The notes under the pieces were generated by a model. It did no database searches, had not been told where the DNA came from, and worked only from the letters and a program-made list of their open reading frames with translations. The position numbers were made by a program, and so were the translations under genes. From Candidatus Zixiibacteriota bacterium (GTDB taxonomy: Bacteria > Zixibacteria > MSB-5A5 > UBA10806), in NCBI GenBank assembly GCA_024641335.1, contig JAHEDG010000006.1, forward strand, positions 38,359 to 94,567: a stretch of 56,209 nt of DNA, read 5' to 3'. How positions within the stretch are numbered: the stretch's first letter is position 1; each line of letters opens with the position of its first letter. This document shows, one piece after another, positions 48,461 to 56,209 of this stretch.

Positions 48461-48483
48461 TATAAATTACCTTTCGAACCTTT

Positions 48484-49236
48484 CTAAGCTCTCCCGTTGG
48501 AGTGTATCGCCTCGGCAAACAACTCCGCCAGACGAATTGAATTGTCCCCTTCGAGAGCGTTGCCTATTACCACGAACGACGCTCCCGCACGGGCAATCCT
48601 GCGCGCGTGCGACGGTTCGGTGATTCCTCCGCCAACAATGATCGGAAGATTTATATAACCTTTGAGTTCGCTGACCGTCTTCGCCGAGACAGGTTCGGCC
48701 GCCCCGGAGCCTGCTTCCAGATATATCATCTTCATACCCAGATATTCCGCCGCTAACGCGTGCGCCTTAACTATCTCCGGCTTGTCGCGGGGAATCGGAA
48801 CGGTATTGGAAAGGTACGATACCGACGTTATATTTCCCGATTCTATTAAAATATATCCTGTCGATATAGCCTCCAGTCCGAGCGATTTTATCGCCGGCGC
48901 CGCCTTGACTTGTTCCTCGATCAAGAGATTGGGATTCCGGCCGGAGATAAGCGATGTAAATAATATGGCGTCGGCCGAGCCGGACAACATACGGGAACCG
49001 TTGGGGAAAATTATCAACGGGATACTGACCGCTTTCTTAACCGCTTGAACCGCTTTCTCAAACGATGCCGACATCATCAGCGACGAGCCGATCAATAGAC
49101 CGTCAGCCCCAGCCAACTCCATCGTTTTGGCGAATTTCGCCAGGGTCGACGGCGTTCCGCGGTCCGGATCGAGCAAAACCAGAAAACCGGTCCTCTTCTT
49201 TTTCCTGATCGATAGAAGCGTATCGTATATGCTCAT
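48484..49236 (-). CDS. Geranylgeranylglyceryl/heptaprenylglyceryl phosphate synthase family
   Basis: A 250-residue TIM-barrel prenyltransferase of the GGGPS/PcrB family, which joins a polyprenyl diphosphate to glycerol 1-phosphate by an ether bond. Family marks are 'VLLDPDRGT' near the N-terminus, 'GADGLLIGSSLM', 'IIFPNGSRMLS', 'YLEAGSGA', 'LPIIVGGGITEP' and 'SFVVIGNALE'. The call is firm. In Archaea this is the first step of membrane lipid synthesis; FCB-group bacteria often carry the longer bacterial group. The chain length and product here are unknown. It lies between alaS (two bases away) and gmhA, which links it by transcription to the cell-envelope operon. Confidence 0.92.
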   Translation of the reverse strand: MSIYDTLLSIRKKKRTGFLVLLDPDRGTPSTLAKFAKTMELAGADGLLIGSSLMMSASFEKAVQAVKKAVSIPLIIFPNGSRMLSGSADAILFTSLISGRNPNLLIEEQVKAAPAIKSLGLEAISTGYILIESGNITSVSYLSNTVPIPRDKPEIVKAHALAAEYLGMKMIYLEAGSGAAEPVSAKTVSELKGYINLPIIVGGGITEPSHARRIARAGASFVVIGNALEGDNSIRLAELFAEAIHSNGRA

Positions 49237-49238
49237 CC

Positions 49239-51914
49239 TCAGGCAAACCTCTTCTTCAATCCGTCGATTACCTCATCAACCCGCTCCGGCGGCATACTCC
49301 CCCTGATAGTCGGCTTTCCTCCACCCCTGGCCCCTGATATGGAGGATATTTCCTTGAATACCGATTGAGATAACTCGTTATCGGACGATGTTATGGCAAA
49401 CGCCCCCCCCTGACCGGAAATTGTTATAACTATCGATTGTTTATGAATCTCCTTGAAGCGGTCGGCAAAGACCATCAGGTCTTTGGCGTTATCGGTCGGA
49501 ACAATATATATAAAAATCTTCCCCCGGCCGATCTCGGCCGTCGGGGTCAAATCGGAAGCTTTATCCGAAAGCTTACCCGCTTCCTCTTTTTCCTTTTGCT
49601 TCTGACTCTTATCTATCAGGCTCTGAAAATTCGATACCGCGTCGGCCAGATTCTCCCGCTCCAGAATACGACGATGGACATCCGATACCGCGTTCCTGAA
49701 TAATGATATATCCTCGACGGCGAGACTATCCGGATCTTTGCCCAGGTAATCTCGTAACCGCCCCAGTATCTTATCTTGCTGAGCGAAGAATTCCGCCGCC
49801 GCCCTGCCGGTTACCGCCTCGATCCGCCGCATACCCGCGGCTATAGCCGTCTCCAGAGTAATAAAAAACCTACCGATATCGGCCGTGTGATCGACATGTG
49901 TACCACCGCACAGCTCCATGGAAAAAGGATCGTCCGGATCGCCGGTGGTGACCACTCGCACAGTCTCACCGTATTTCTCGCCGAAAAGAGCCATCGCGCC
50001 CATCTTCTTGGCTTCGCCAAGCGATTTATTTTCCCAGCAGACCTTTAGATCCTCTTTAATTTTCTTCCTGACTATCTCCTCGACCCTGCCGATCTCCTCT
50101 GTTGTCATCCCCTTGAAATGGGTGAAATCGAATCGCAGCTTATCGGGAGCGACCAGCGAACCGGCCTGATGAACATGATCGCCTAAGACGTCACGGAGCG
50201 CTTTATGTAACAGATGCGTGGCTGTGTGATTGCGTTTGATATCGGCGCGGCGGGCAGAATCTACGCGGGCCGTGACATTTTCATTATATAGATTTCCCGC
50301 TGATTCCCCGGGAGGCAAAATAGCGTAATTTCCATAATGAATAATATCATCGCCGATCTTCTTGGTATTCTCGACAATAAATTTCAGACGATTAGACTCG
50401 ATAATACCCGTATCGCCGATTTGCCCTCCCGATTCGGCGTAGAACGGAGTCTGATCAAGATATACAATACGTTCATTTTCTGCCAGGATGACCGTATCAG
50501 CAACTTCATTTTCGTAACCGATGAATTCGGATCTTTTATCGGTCCTGGAGCGAATTGTTTCGCCATCATCAACCCATGCAAACCCTTCGACCGATTTCGA
50601 TCTTTGCCGTTGCTTAGCCAGTTCCGTTTCGAATCCCTTCATATCCACACTTAATCCGCGTTCTTTAGCCATAACTTGTATGAGGTCTATAGGAAGACCA
50701 TAAGTATCATATAATGGAAATGCCCATTCGCCGGGAATAACATTCAGTCCCATGGATTTACATTTTCGCACGATATCCTCAAACCTTTCAAGAGCAGCAT
50801 CCAGTGTCCGCCCGAACTGCTCTTCCTCGCTTTGTAAAACAAGCTCGATATGTTTTCGCCTGGAGATGATCTCCGGGTACTGATCCCCCATCAAATCGGT
50901 CAGCGTGCCGACCAGCTTATGCAAAAACGGCTCGTGCATATCCAGAAGCCGTCCATGGCGGGCCGCGCGACGCAGGATGCGGCGTAGCACGTACCCCCGT
51001 CCCTCGTTGGAGATAATACCGCCGTCGGCGATGGCGAATGTCAAGGCCCGAATATGATCGGCGATTACGCGATGCGAAACGCCGGCTGCTTCAATCGAAT
51101 ATTCTTTCCCCGACAACTCGGCGACTTTTTCGATAAGCGGGATGAACAGATCGGTCTCGTAGTTGGAGTTGCCGTTCTGCAATATCAGGCAGAACCTCTC
51201 CAGCCCCGCGCCGGTATCCACCGATGGTTTCGGCAGGGGGGTCATCTTGCCGGAATCGTCGCGATTGAACTGCATAAAGACCAGGTTCCAGATCTCCATG
51301 AACCTGTCGCCGTCGCCATTAAGTTCGCCCGGGTATTTCTCCCCTCTATCGTAATGAATCTCCGAGCATGGCCCGCAGGGGCCGGTGTCACCCATCGACC
51401 AGTAGTTATCCTTCTCCCCGAATCGCAATACACGGTCACCCAGCTCCGGAGCGATCTTTTTCCAGAGCTTCTCGGCATCGTCATCCTCGTTGTATACCGT
51501 GGCATAGAGCCTTTTAGGATCGAGCCCGACTGTTTTGGTGACATATTCCCAGGCGAAGGCTATAGCCTCTTCCTTGAAATAATCGCCGAATGAGAAATTC
51601 CCCATCATCTCGAAAAAGGTATGATGCCGGGCAGTGAATCCGACATTTTCCAGATCATTATGTTTCCCGCCAGCTCTGATGCATTTTTGGGATGACGCCG
51701 CCCGGAAATAATCCCGTTTCTCCAGCCCCTGGAAAACTCCTTTGAACTGGTTCATCCCGGCGTTGGTGAAAAGAAGAGTCGGGTCGTCCCGGGGAATAAG
51801 GGGGGATGACGGCACGATTTTATGTCCCCGGTCGGCGAAATATCTCAGAAACGACGATCTGATTTCGCTGCTGAGCTTTACAGATCCTCCGGGCATGGGC
51901 GACATTGATTTCAT
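49239..51914 (-). CDS. alaS: Alanyl-tRNA synthetase
   Basis: An 891-residue class II synthetase. The catalytic domain occupies about 15-260 ('RDDPTLLFTNAGMNQFKGVF', 'WSMGDTGPCGPCSEIHYDRG'). The editing domain has zinc ligands in 'HTATHLLHKALR' and 'CGGTHVDHT', and the C-terminal DHHA1 domain ends 'GGGKPTIRGSMPPERVDEVI'. All parts are present. The true start may be one of three ATGs at residues 1, 4 or 7; none has a clear ribosome site. It heads the long minus-strand operon that continues into the GGGP-type synthase and the polysaccharide genes, an unusual pairing of a translation gene with envelope synthesis. Confidence 0.96.
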   Translation of the reverse strand: MKSMSPMPGGSVKLSSEIRSSFLRYFADRGHKIVPSSPLIPRDDPTLLFTNAGMNQFKGVFQGLEKRDYFRAASSQKCIRAGGKHNDLENVGFTARHHTFFEMMGNFSFGDYFKEEAIAFAWEYVTKTVGLDPKRLYATVYNEDDDAEKLWKKIAPELGDRVLRFGEKDNYWSMGDTGPCGPCSEIHYDRGEKYPGELNGDGDRFMEIWNLVFMQFNRDDSGKMTPLPKPSVDTGAGLERFCLILQNGNSNYETDLFIPLIEKVAELSGKEYSIEAAGVSHRVIADHIRALTFAIADGGIISNEGRGYVLRRILRRAARHGRLLDMHEPFLHKLVGTLTDLMGDQYPEIISRRKHIELVLQSEEEQFGRTLDAALERFEDIVRKCKSMGLNVIPGEWAFPLYDTYGLPIDLIQVMAKERGLSVDMKGFETELAKQRQRSKSVEGFAWVDDGETIRSRTDKRSEFIGYENEVADTVILAENERIVYLDQTPFYAESGGQIGDTGIIESNRLKFIVENTKKIGDDIIHYGNYAILPPGESAGNLYNENVTARVDSARRADIKRNHTATHLLHKALRDVLGDHVHQAGSLVAPDKLRFDFTHFKGMTTEEIGRVEEIVRKKIKEDLKVCWENKSLGEAKKMGAMALFGEKYGETVRVVTTGDPDDPFSMELCGGTHVDHTADIGRFFITLETAIAAGMRRIEAVTGRAAAEFFAQQDKILGRLRDYLGKDPDSLAVEDISLFRNAVSDVHRRILERENLADAVSNFQSLIDKSQKQKEKEEAGKLSDKASDLTPTAEIGRGKIFIYIVPTDNAKDLMVFADRFKEIHKQSIVITISGQGGAFAITSSDNELSQSVFKEISSISGARGGGKPTIRGSMPPERVDEVIDGLKKRFA

Positions 51915-52105
51915 ATGGAGCTAAATAATCTATTTGACCCGGAAAATCAAGATCTAATGGGTTGCCCGCCGACCTGTTAAAGCCGTTTTTAGGCCGGTTA
52001 GACATTATTTTAAAAACCGTTTGTAAAATCAAAAGGCCCGTTATAGTTTTATGAATTGGATATTGTACCGTCGAACGCCCTCCAAACCGTGATCGGGGAA
52101 GATAA

Positions 52106-53311
52106 TTGAGCTTTGTAACTCCTTCCAAAATACTCGAATTGGCCGAAAAATACCGGTCAGATTCTATCAGAATCGCTGCCGATCTTATCAGGATACCATC
52201 GTTTTCGGGCCGGGAAAGCGCGGCCGCACGGTACCTCGAAAAAGAGCTGGCCGCCAGAAACGCCGACGAGATACAGATCGACAACCTGGGCAATGTCATT
52301 GCCCGGATCGGATCACGGGGGCCGGTCATCGCTGTTGACGGTCATATCGATACGGTCGATATCGGCCGCCAAAGCCGATGGAATAAAGACCCATTCTCCG
52401 GCGATTTCCAGAGCGGACGAGTCTTCGGACGGGGAGCCGCCGATCAGAAAGGCGGACTGGCCGCCATGCTGACAGCCATGAGGATCCTCAAAGATATCGG
52501 CGACGATCTCCCATTCACCCTCTTTTTCGTCTTTTCGGTGCAGGAGGAGGAATGCGAAGGGATCTGCTGGCAGTACATCATCAAAGAGGACCGCATAGTC
52601 CCGGATATCGTCATACTTACCGAGCCTACCGATGGCCGGATCAATATCGGGCATCGGGGCAGAATGGAGATGGAGATTGTGGTCGAGGGGATCTCCTGCC
52701 ACGGCTCCACCCCGGACCTCGGCGAGAACGCCATCTACAAGCTCAACCCGATTATCGCCGCCATACAAAAGCTGAACGATTCGTTGCCGGCCGATCCCTT
52801 CCTGGGCAAAGGCAGCCTGACAGCCACCCGTATCCGATCGGTGGCGCCGTCCCTCAACGCCGTGCCTGATCTGGCCGCTCTTTACATTGACCGGAGGCTG
52901 ACCGGCGGCGAGACCCCCGATGACGCCCGCAGACAGATCGAGTCGATTCTCGATATCCAGATTGCCGGCGCCAGGGTGGAGATCCCGATCTACGAAACCC
53001 CCAGCTGGCGCGGCACCACTTATCCGACATCGAAAATCTTCCCCGCCTGGACCATCGATTCGGGGCATCACTTGATCGATTATGCCGGCAAGTGTCATAA
53101 GGGGCTGTTTGATCAATCGCCGAATACGGGCAAATGGAGTTTCTCCACCAATGGCGTGGCCACTATGGGATTGTTCGGCATTCCCACATTCGGTTTCGGA
53201 CCGGGGGAGGAGAAGATGGCTCATGCTTCCAACGAGTCGGTGGCGGTGGATGACATAGTCCGTTGCGCGGCGTTTTACGCCTATTTCCCCTGGATCGTGG
53301 TGGGGCGGTAA
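52106..53311 (+). CDS. M20 family metallopeptidase/hydrolase, YgeY-like
   Basis: A 401-residue dinuclear zinc amidohydrolase. Metal ligands are His80 and Asp82 (GHIDTVD), Asp113 (GAADQKGG), the glutamate cluster 147-149 (QEEECEG), the glutamate of 'LTEPTDG', and a C-terminal histidine in 'KMAHASNESV'. The lid domain holds 'ISCHGSTP'. The motif set 'EGICWQYIIKE' and 'RGRMEMEI' matches the YgeY group, which is linked with selenium metabolism in some bacteria. No selenium gene is near. The start is the TTG at 52106 with GGGGAAG five bases upstream; no ATG fits. It is divergent from alaS and convergent with the restriction gene. Confidence 0.9.
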   Translation: MSFVTPSKILELAEKYRSDSIRIAADLIRIPSFSGRESAAARYLEKELAARNADEIQIDNLGNVIARIGSRGPVIAVDGHIDTVDIGRQSRWNKDPFSGDFQSGRVFGRGAADQKGGLAAMLTAMRILKDIGDDLPFTLFFVFSVQEEECEGICWQYIIKEDRIVPDIVILTEPTDGRINIGHRGRMEMEIVVEGISCHGSTPDLGENAIYKLNPIIAAIQKLNDSLPADPFLGKGSLTATRIRSVAPSLNAVPDLAALYIDRRLTGGETPDDARRQIESILDIQIAGARVEIPIYETPSWRGTTYPTSKIFPAWTIDSGHHLIDYAGKCHKGLFDQSPNTGKWSFSTNGVATMGLFGIPTFGFGPGEEKMAHASNESVAVDDIVRCAAFYAYFPWIVVGR

Positions 53312-53346
53312 GGCCGGAGGTTATACGGGATTTACGGGGTTGGTGC

Positions 53347-53364
53347 CCCACAGCTCGCTGTGGG
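53347..53364. repeat. Perfect hairpin between convergent genes
   Basis: CCCACAG, loop CTCG, CTGTGGG. It lies 36 bases after the peptidase stop and 18 bases from the restriction-gene stop. No T run follows on either strand, so an intrinsic terminator is only possible; a REP-like element is an alternative. Confidence 0.55.
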
Positions 53365-53381
53365 CTAGGATGATAAAATAG

Positions 53382-55958
53382 CTAAATTAAGTTTTGTTGG
53401 GCTGTTTCCAGTTCGGATAGTTTTGACGGATGCAATTCGTCAAATACCTTTTGAGGAACTTTAATATATTTCCAAGATGAACCTGATAAATTCGTGGCGT
53501 TTTCGCACCAATTTGTAGCCGCTATATCTTTATATCGTACCCTATCATCCTCCTGCCCCTTTGTCTCTATAATCCAATTAACCCCGTCGACGTCAATAGC
53601 TATGAAATCAGGGTAGTAGAAGCGGATATTATTGGCGCTATCTGTATATTCGATGCTGAAAGCGAAAGCTTCTGGCAATTTCGCGAAAGATTTTATGTCT
53701 TTAGCGTTATCCAAAAACACAGCGAATCGCTTTTCAAAATCATTGTCGCAGGCAGCCAGATTAAATACGGTCTTTGCAGCTTCATATACAGGCCGATCCC
53801 AGGGGAAAGGAGGAGTGGAAGATAGCATACGTGATGGTTGGGAAATCGACGGTTCTATCTTCTCCAATGTCAATTTTTGTAATAATTTCACAATAGTATC
53901 TACACATACGTATTCGGACAATTTTGTACTCATCGCTTTGACAACCAGAGGATCGGTTAAATCGACAGTCCTGCCGAACGCCAAGAATTCGAAATAATCT
54001 CGTATTAATGGAGCAATAGCGGCAAACTGCGACGGAAATTTTATTCTATCAGCTACGCAACCGGCATAATAGCTAATAACTTCCTGCGCCGTCTGGGCCT
54101 CTTGAATCGGGTATTTTCGTGTCAGTAACTTGGCTTTGCTTATTATGTCAAATCCCTCATAAATAAATTCCTTAATGGCGTTTTCATCCGCTTCAAGTGG
54201 TAGTGAGCCGGATGGAATGCTCTTAATATCTATGGATACTATTTCCTGTGCCAGACTTTTTTTCCGCAAAAGTGTCGGGGAAATTACTGGAACACCAATA
54301 TCGAATTCCGATTTTTCCGCAACGGGCATAACGGTAATGATTTTTAGCTTATCTTTTCCGACCCGGAATGTTTCAAACTCAATATCCTCGAGCTTCTCCA
54401 GGTCATCTACAAATTCGAGGAATGCCGGGGTACCGAGAACGTCTACACGTTCGACATAATTCCCAATGCCTGTAGGGAACATTTTGCGAAGACCCCTGCC
54501 TATTGTCTGTTCGGGCAATATATTGGCTTTTGACGTATATGGACGCAAACCGACAACAACAGTTACATTTCTTACATCCCATCCTTCGCGAAGCATCAGG
54601 ACACTTACGATAGCATTGATCGGATTGTCATCGGAATCTACATCTCGCACGGCTTTCCTGGCTTCATCAAGTTCCTTTTTTGAGATTTCGCCCTTTCTAT
54701 CGGTATGGATTATCTGCGTTTTGTCTCCACCGAAGTCCTCCGGATAAGTAACTCTTAGCCAATCGCCTATATCGTCGGCCTCTTCCGTTTTATTAAGCAT
54801 GATAAAAAGAACAGGCTTCTTTTTCAGATCGGATAATTGTTTCCTGTATTCCTTCCACCGCTCGACACCCGCAGTTAGCCAGCCAACATATTTTTTGCGC
54901 GGCCGGGGAGATTTACCTATCTCGATATCGGCGATTCCCTTTATCGGCTTTTTCACATAGCCATCTATTATAGCTTGCTTGAGAGGATAGTCATAAATAG
55001 TCCAGGGGAATAGCGCACCCTTTTGGAAACGAGGCGTGGCCGTAAAATCCAATTGAACGCTTAATGGATTTTTATCATGCAATTCCCGAATTACCTCATT
55101 CCATTTTAGATCTTCGTCGTGAGTATGATGAGCCTCGTCATTTATCACCAATAGCGGCCCTGATCTCAAAGCAATTTGCTGTTTAAAATCGGCCATTTCT
55201 AATTTTTGCGCAGGTGGTCTTGAACCGAGCACTCCGGTCATCTGTTCGGGTTCGCCCTGATTTTTACGATCTGGTCTTTCGTGCAATTGTTGGATATTGG
55301 TTAAGAATAACATACCATCATAATAAGGCCTCTGTCCTTCGCCTCTCATGACGCAATCCAAGTCCCAGAATATTCCCATATCTTTGGGAATTAGCGGATC
55401 TAATTTAAAAATCCTGCCGGAATCGAAATCCTTTTTCAATCTCTCGAAAACGATCACGTTCGGAGCCAATATTAGAAATGTCTTGGCGTAATATTTTGCT
55501 ATTTCGTTAGCTTCTCTTTTAGCATTCAAATACTGCCAGACAACGCAAAGCGACATGACTTTGGTTTTTCCGGAACCCGTAGCCATTTTAACGCAATAGC
55601 GGGGAAAATCATCATATTGCAAAAGGCGTAATGGTTCGCTCGATCTGGCATAGCGTTCTATTAAGTCTTTAGCTCTGTAAATCTTTTCATATTCCCAGAG
55701 ATAGACGATGGTCTCCATCGCCTCGCGTTGGAAATCGTAATATTTGCTTATGCCGCTTTGTTTGGGCTTATGGTCCGTTTTGAACCAAAAATCAAATAGA
55801 CGCCGAGTCGTATCGGTCATTCCTTTATATTTTCCGGCACGCCAGGCATTTACCGCTTCCCTGATCGCAGGAACACAAGGGGCAGTTTTCAGCTTTTCGG
55901 TTATGTCGATTAGTTCTTGCTGCGAAGGCGCAGGCTTTGTTTTTCTTTTGGCTGGCAT
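53382..55958 (-). CDS. Type III restriction endonuclease, Res subunit
   Basis: An 858-residue superfamily 2 helicase/translocase with nuclease. Walker A is ATGSGKT (126-132), the DEAH box is 'VINDEAHHTHDED', and motif VI is in 'PEQTIGRGLRKMFP'. The C-terminal nuclease of the PD-(D/E)xK type is visible as 'YPDFIAIDVDGVNWIIETKG'. Together with a Mod methyltransferase it cuts unmodified foreign DNA. The end of the mod gene is 131 bases upstream on the same strand, so the pair looks complete apart from the window edge. Start: ATG at 55958; the frame extends one TTG earlier. A rather A/T-rich stretch compared with the genes to the left may mean that it was acquired. Confidence 0.92.
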   Translation of the reverse strand: MPAKRKTKPAPSQQELIDITEKLKTAPCVPAIREAVNAWRAGKYKGMTDTTRRLFDFWFKTDHKPKQSGISKYYDFQREAMETIVYLWEYEKIYRAKDLIERYARSSEPLRLLQYDDFPRYCVKMATGSGKTKVMSLCVVWQYLNAKREANEIAKYYAKTFLILAPNVIVFERLKKDFDSGRIFKLDPLIPKDMGIFWDLDCVMRGEGQRPYYDGMLFLTNIQQLHERPDRKNQGEPEQMTGVLGSRPPAQKLEMADFKQQIALRSGPLLVINDEAHHTHDEDLKWNEVIRELHDKNPLSVQLDFTATPRFQKGALFPWTIYDYPLKQAIIDGYVKKPIKGIADIEIGKSPRPRKKYVGWLTAGVERWKEYRKQLSDLKKKPVLFIMLNKTEEADDIGDWLRVTYPEDFGGDKTQIIHTDRKGEISKKELDEARKAVRDVDSDDNPINAIVSVLMLREGWDVRNVTVVVGLRPYTSKANILPEQTIGRGLRKMFPTGIGNYVERVDVLGTPAFLEFVDDLEKLEDIEFETFRVGKDKLKIITVMPVAEKSEFDIGVPVISPTLLRKKSLAQEIVSIDIKSIPSGSLPLEADENAIKEFIYEGFDIISKAKLLTRKYPIQEAQTAQEVISYYAGCVADRIKFPSQFAAIAPLIRDYFEFLAFGRTVDLTDPLVVKAMSTKLSEYVCVDTIVKLLQKLTLEKIEPSISQPSRMLSSTPPFPWDRPVYEAAKTVFNLAACDNDFEKRFAVFLDNAKDIKSFAKLPEAFAFSIEYTDSANNIRFYYPDFIAIDVDGVNWIIETKGQEDDRVRYKDIAATNWCENATNLSGSSWKYIKVPQKVFDELHPSKLSELETAQQNLI

Positions 55959-56089
55959 TTTCAAAATTCCATTTAGGTTCTACCATTTTCGTGATGTCAG
56001 GAAAATGGTCATCCTATTCGTAATTAGCGATTTACCTGTTATTCCGGCCTATCCATAATAGGCCTAAGTAAGTGCCCGTTCGGCCTAAA

Positions 56090-56209
56090 TTATTTTATCT
56101 CTACATCAACAGTCTTGGTCGTATCGTTGCCTAAAATATCGATAACCTTGATGACAATCGTATATTTGCCCTTGTTTTCATATTTATTCGTCATTTTATA
56201 TTGCAGATC
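56090..56209 (-). CDS. C-terminal end of a type III Mod DNA methyltransferase (partial)
   Basis: Only the last 39 codons are in the window, ending at the stop at 56090. The sequence 'GKYTIVIKVIDILGNDTTKT' matches the typical tail of Mod subunits found with this class of Res. It lies directly upstream of res on the same strand. Function inferred from the tail and the neighbour; recognition site unknown. Confidence 0.7.
   Translation of the reverse strand, partial: DLQYKMTNKYENKGKYTIVIKVIDILGNDTTKTVDVEIK

Noticed and set aside
52313-53224. A 303-codon minus-strand frame opposite the M20 peptidase
   Set aside because: Shadow of a gene with complete metal ligands.
56046-56064. Hairpin GGCCTAT, 5-base loop, ATAGGCC between mod and res
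   Set aside because: No T run and within a cotranscribed pair; too short to support a function.

Overview
The window looks like a chromosome segment of a Gram-negative bacterium from the Fibrobacteres-Chlorobi-Bacteroidetes (FCB) neighbourhood, possibly a candidate phylum such as Zixibacteria. This is an inference. It rests on a secreted protein with a 'NYPNPFNPST' type IX secretion C-terminal domain, a TonB-dependent receptor, a lipoprotein with a lipobox, a bacterial geranylgeranylglyceryl-phosphate-type synthase, a paired DUF2089/SHOCT-like operon, and a REP palindrome plus RAYT transposase. No rRNA gene or species-level marker is present.

Layout. 1-9.6 kb: the 5' part of a copper-type TonB receptor, a cytoplasmic S9 peptidase, and convergent to it a 2000-residue histidine kinase with about twelve PAS domains. 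9.9-17.2 kb: AMP-forming acetyl-CoA synthetase, a lipoprotein, the phosphatidylglycerol operon pgsA-pgpA-cinA, and across a divergent promoter region a fused ADP-forming acyl-CoA synthetase. 17.4-22.0 kb: a tight acyl-CoA operon made of a crotonase with a C-terminal zinc ribbon, a SAM methyltransferase, a short-chain dehydrogenase, a thiolase and a dienoyl-CoA-hydratase-like crotonase. It is interrupted by REP-like palindromes and followed by a RAYT transposase that carries the same palindrome inside its coding frame. 22.7-31.4 kb: a truncated hydrolase, an MFS exporter, a pirin, a DUF2089/SHOCT-like pair, small membrane proteins, a decayed DUF1801 gene and a large MFS/spermidine-synthase/TPR fusion. 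31.8-36.8 kb: typA with a strong promoter and a leader hairpin, then a Fur/PerR-like regulator and katG that share an upstream motif.

36.8-40.5 kb: a type IX cargo protein and a small membrane protein lie between two identical 31-bp repeats. One repeat is the tail of a broken GIY-YIG nuclease gene that starts 13 bases after a tRNA-Asp gene; a tRNA-Val follows. 40.9-51.9 kb: one long minus-strand operon, alaS - GGGP-type synthase - gmhA - flippase - methyltransferase - three glycosyltransferases - polyprenyl-phosphate sugar transferase. Most of its junctions overlap or nearly touch, and it probably builds a surface polysaccharide. 52-56 kb: an M20 (YgeY-like) peptidase and a type III restriction system (Res complete, Mod only as its last 39 codons at the right edge).

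Metabolically, two routes between acetate and acetyl-CoA, a thiolase/crotonase/reductase module and KatG with a peroxide-type regulator suggest acyl-CoA metabolism with some oxygen exposure. The least ordinary items are the GIY-YIG/tRNA-tail element, the REP palindrome built into its own RAYT gene, the twelve-PAS kinase and the zinc-ribbon crotonase operon.
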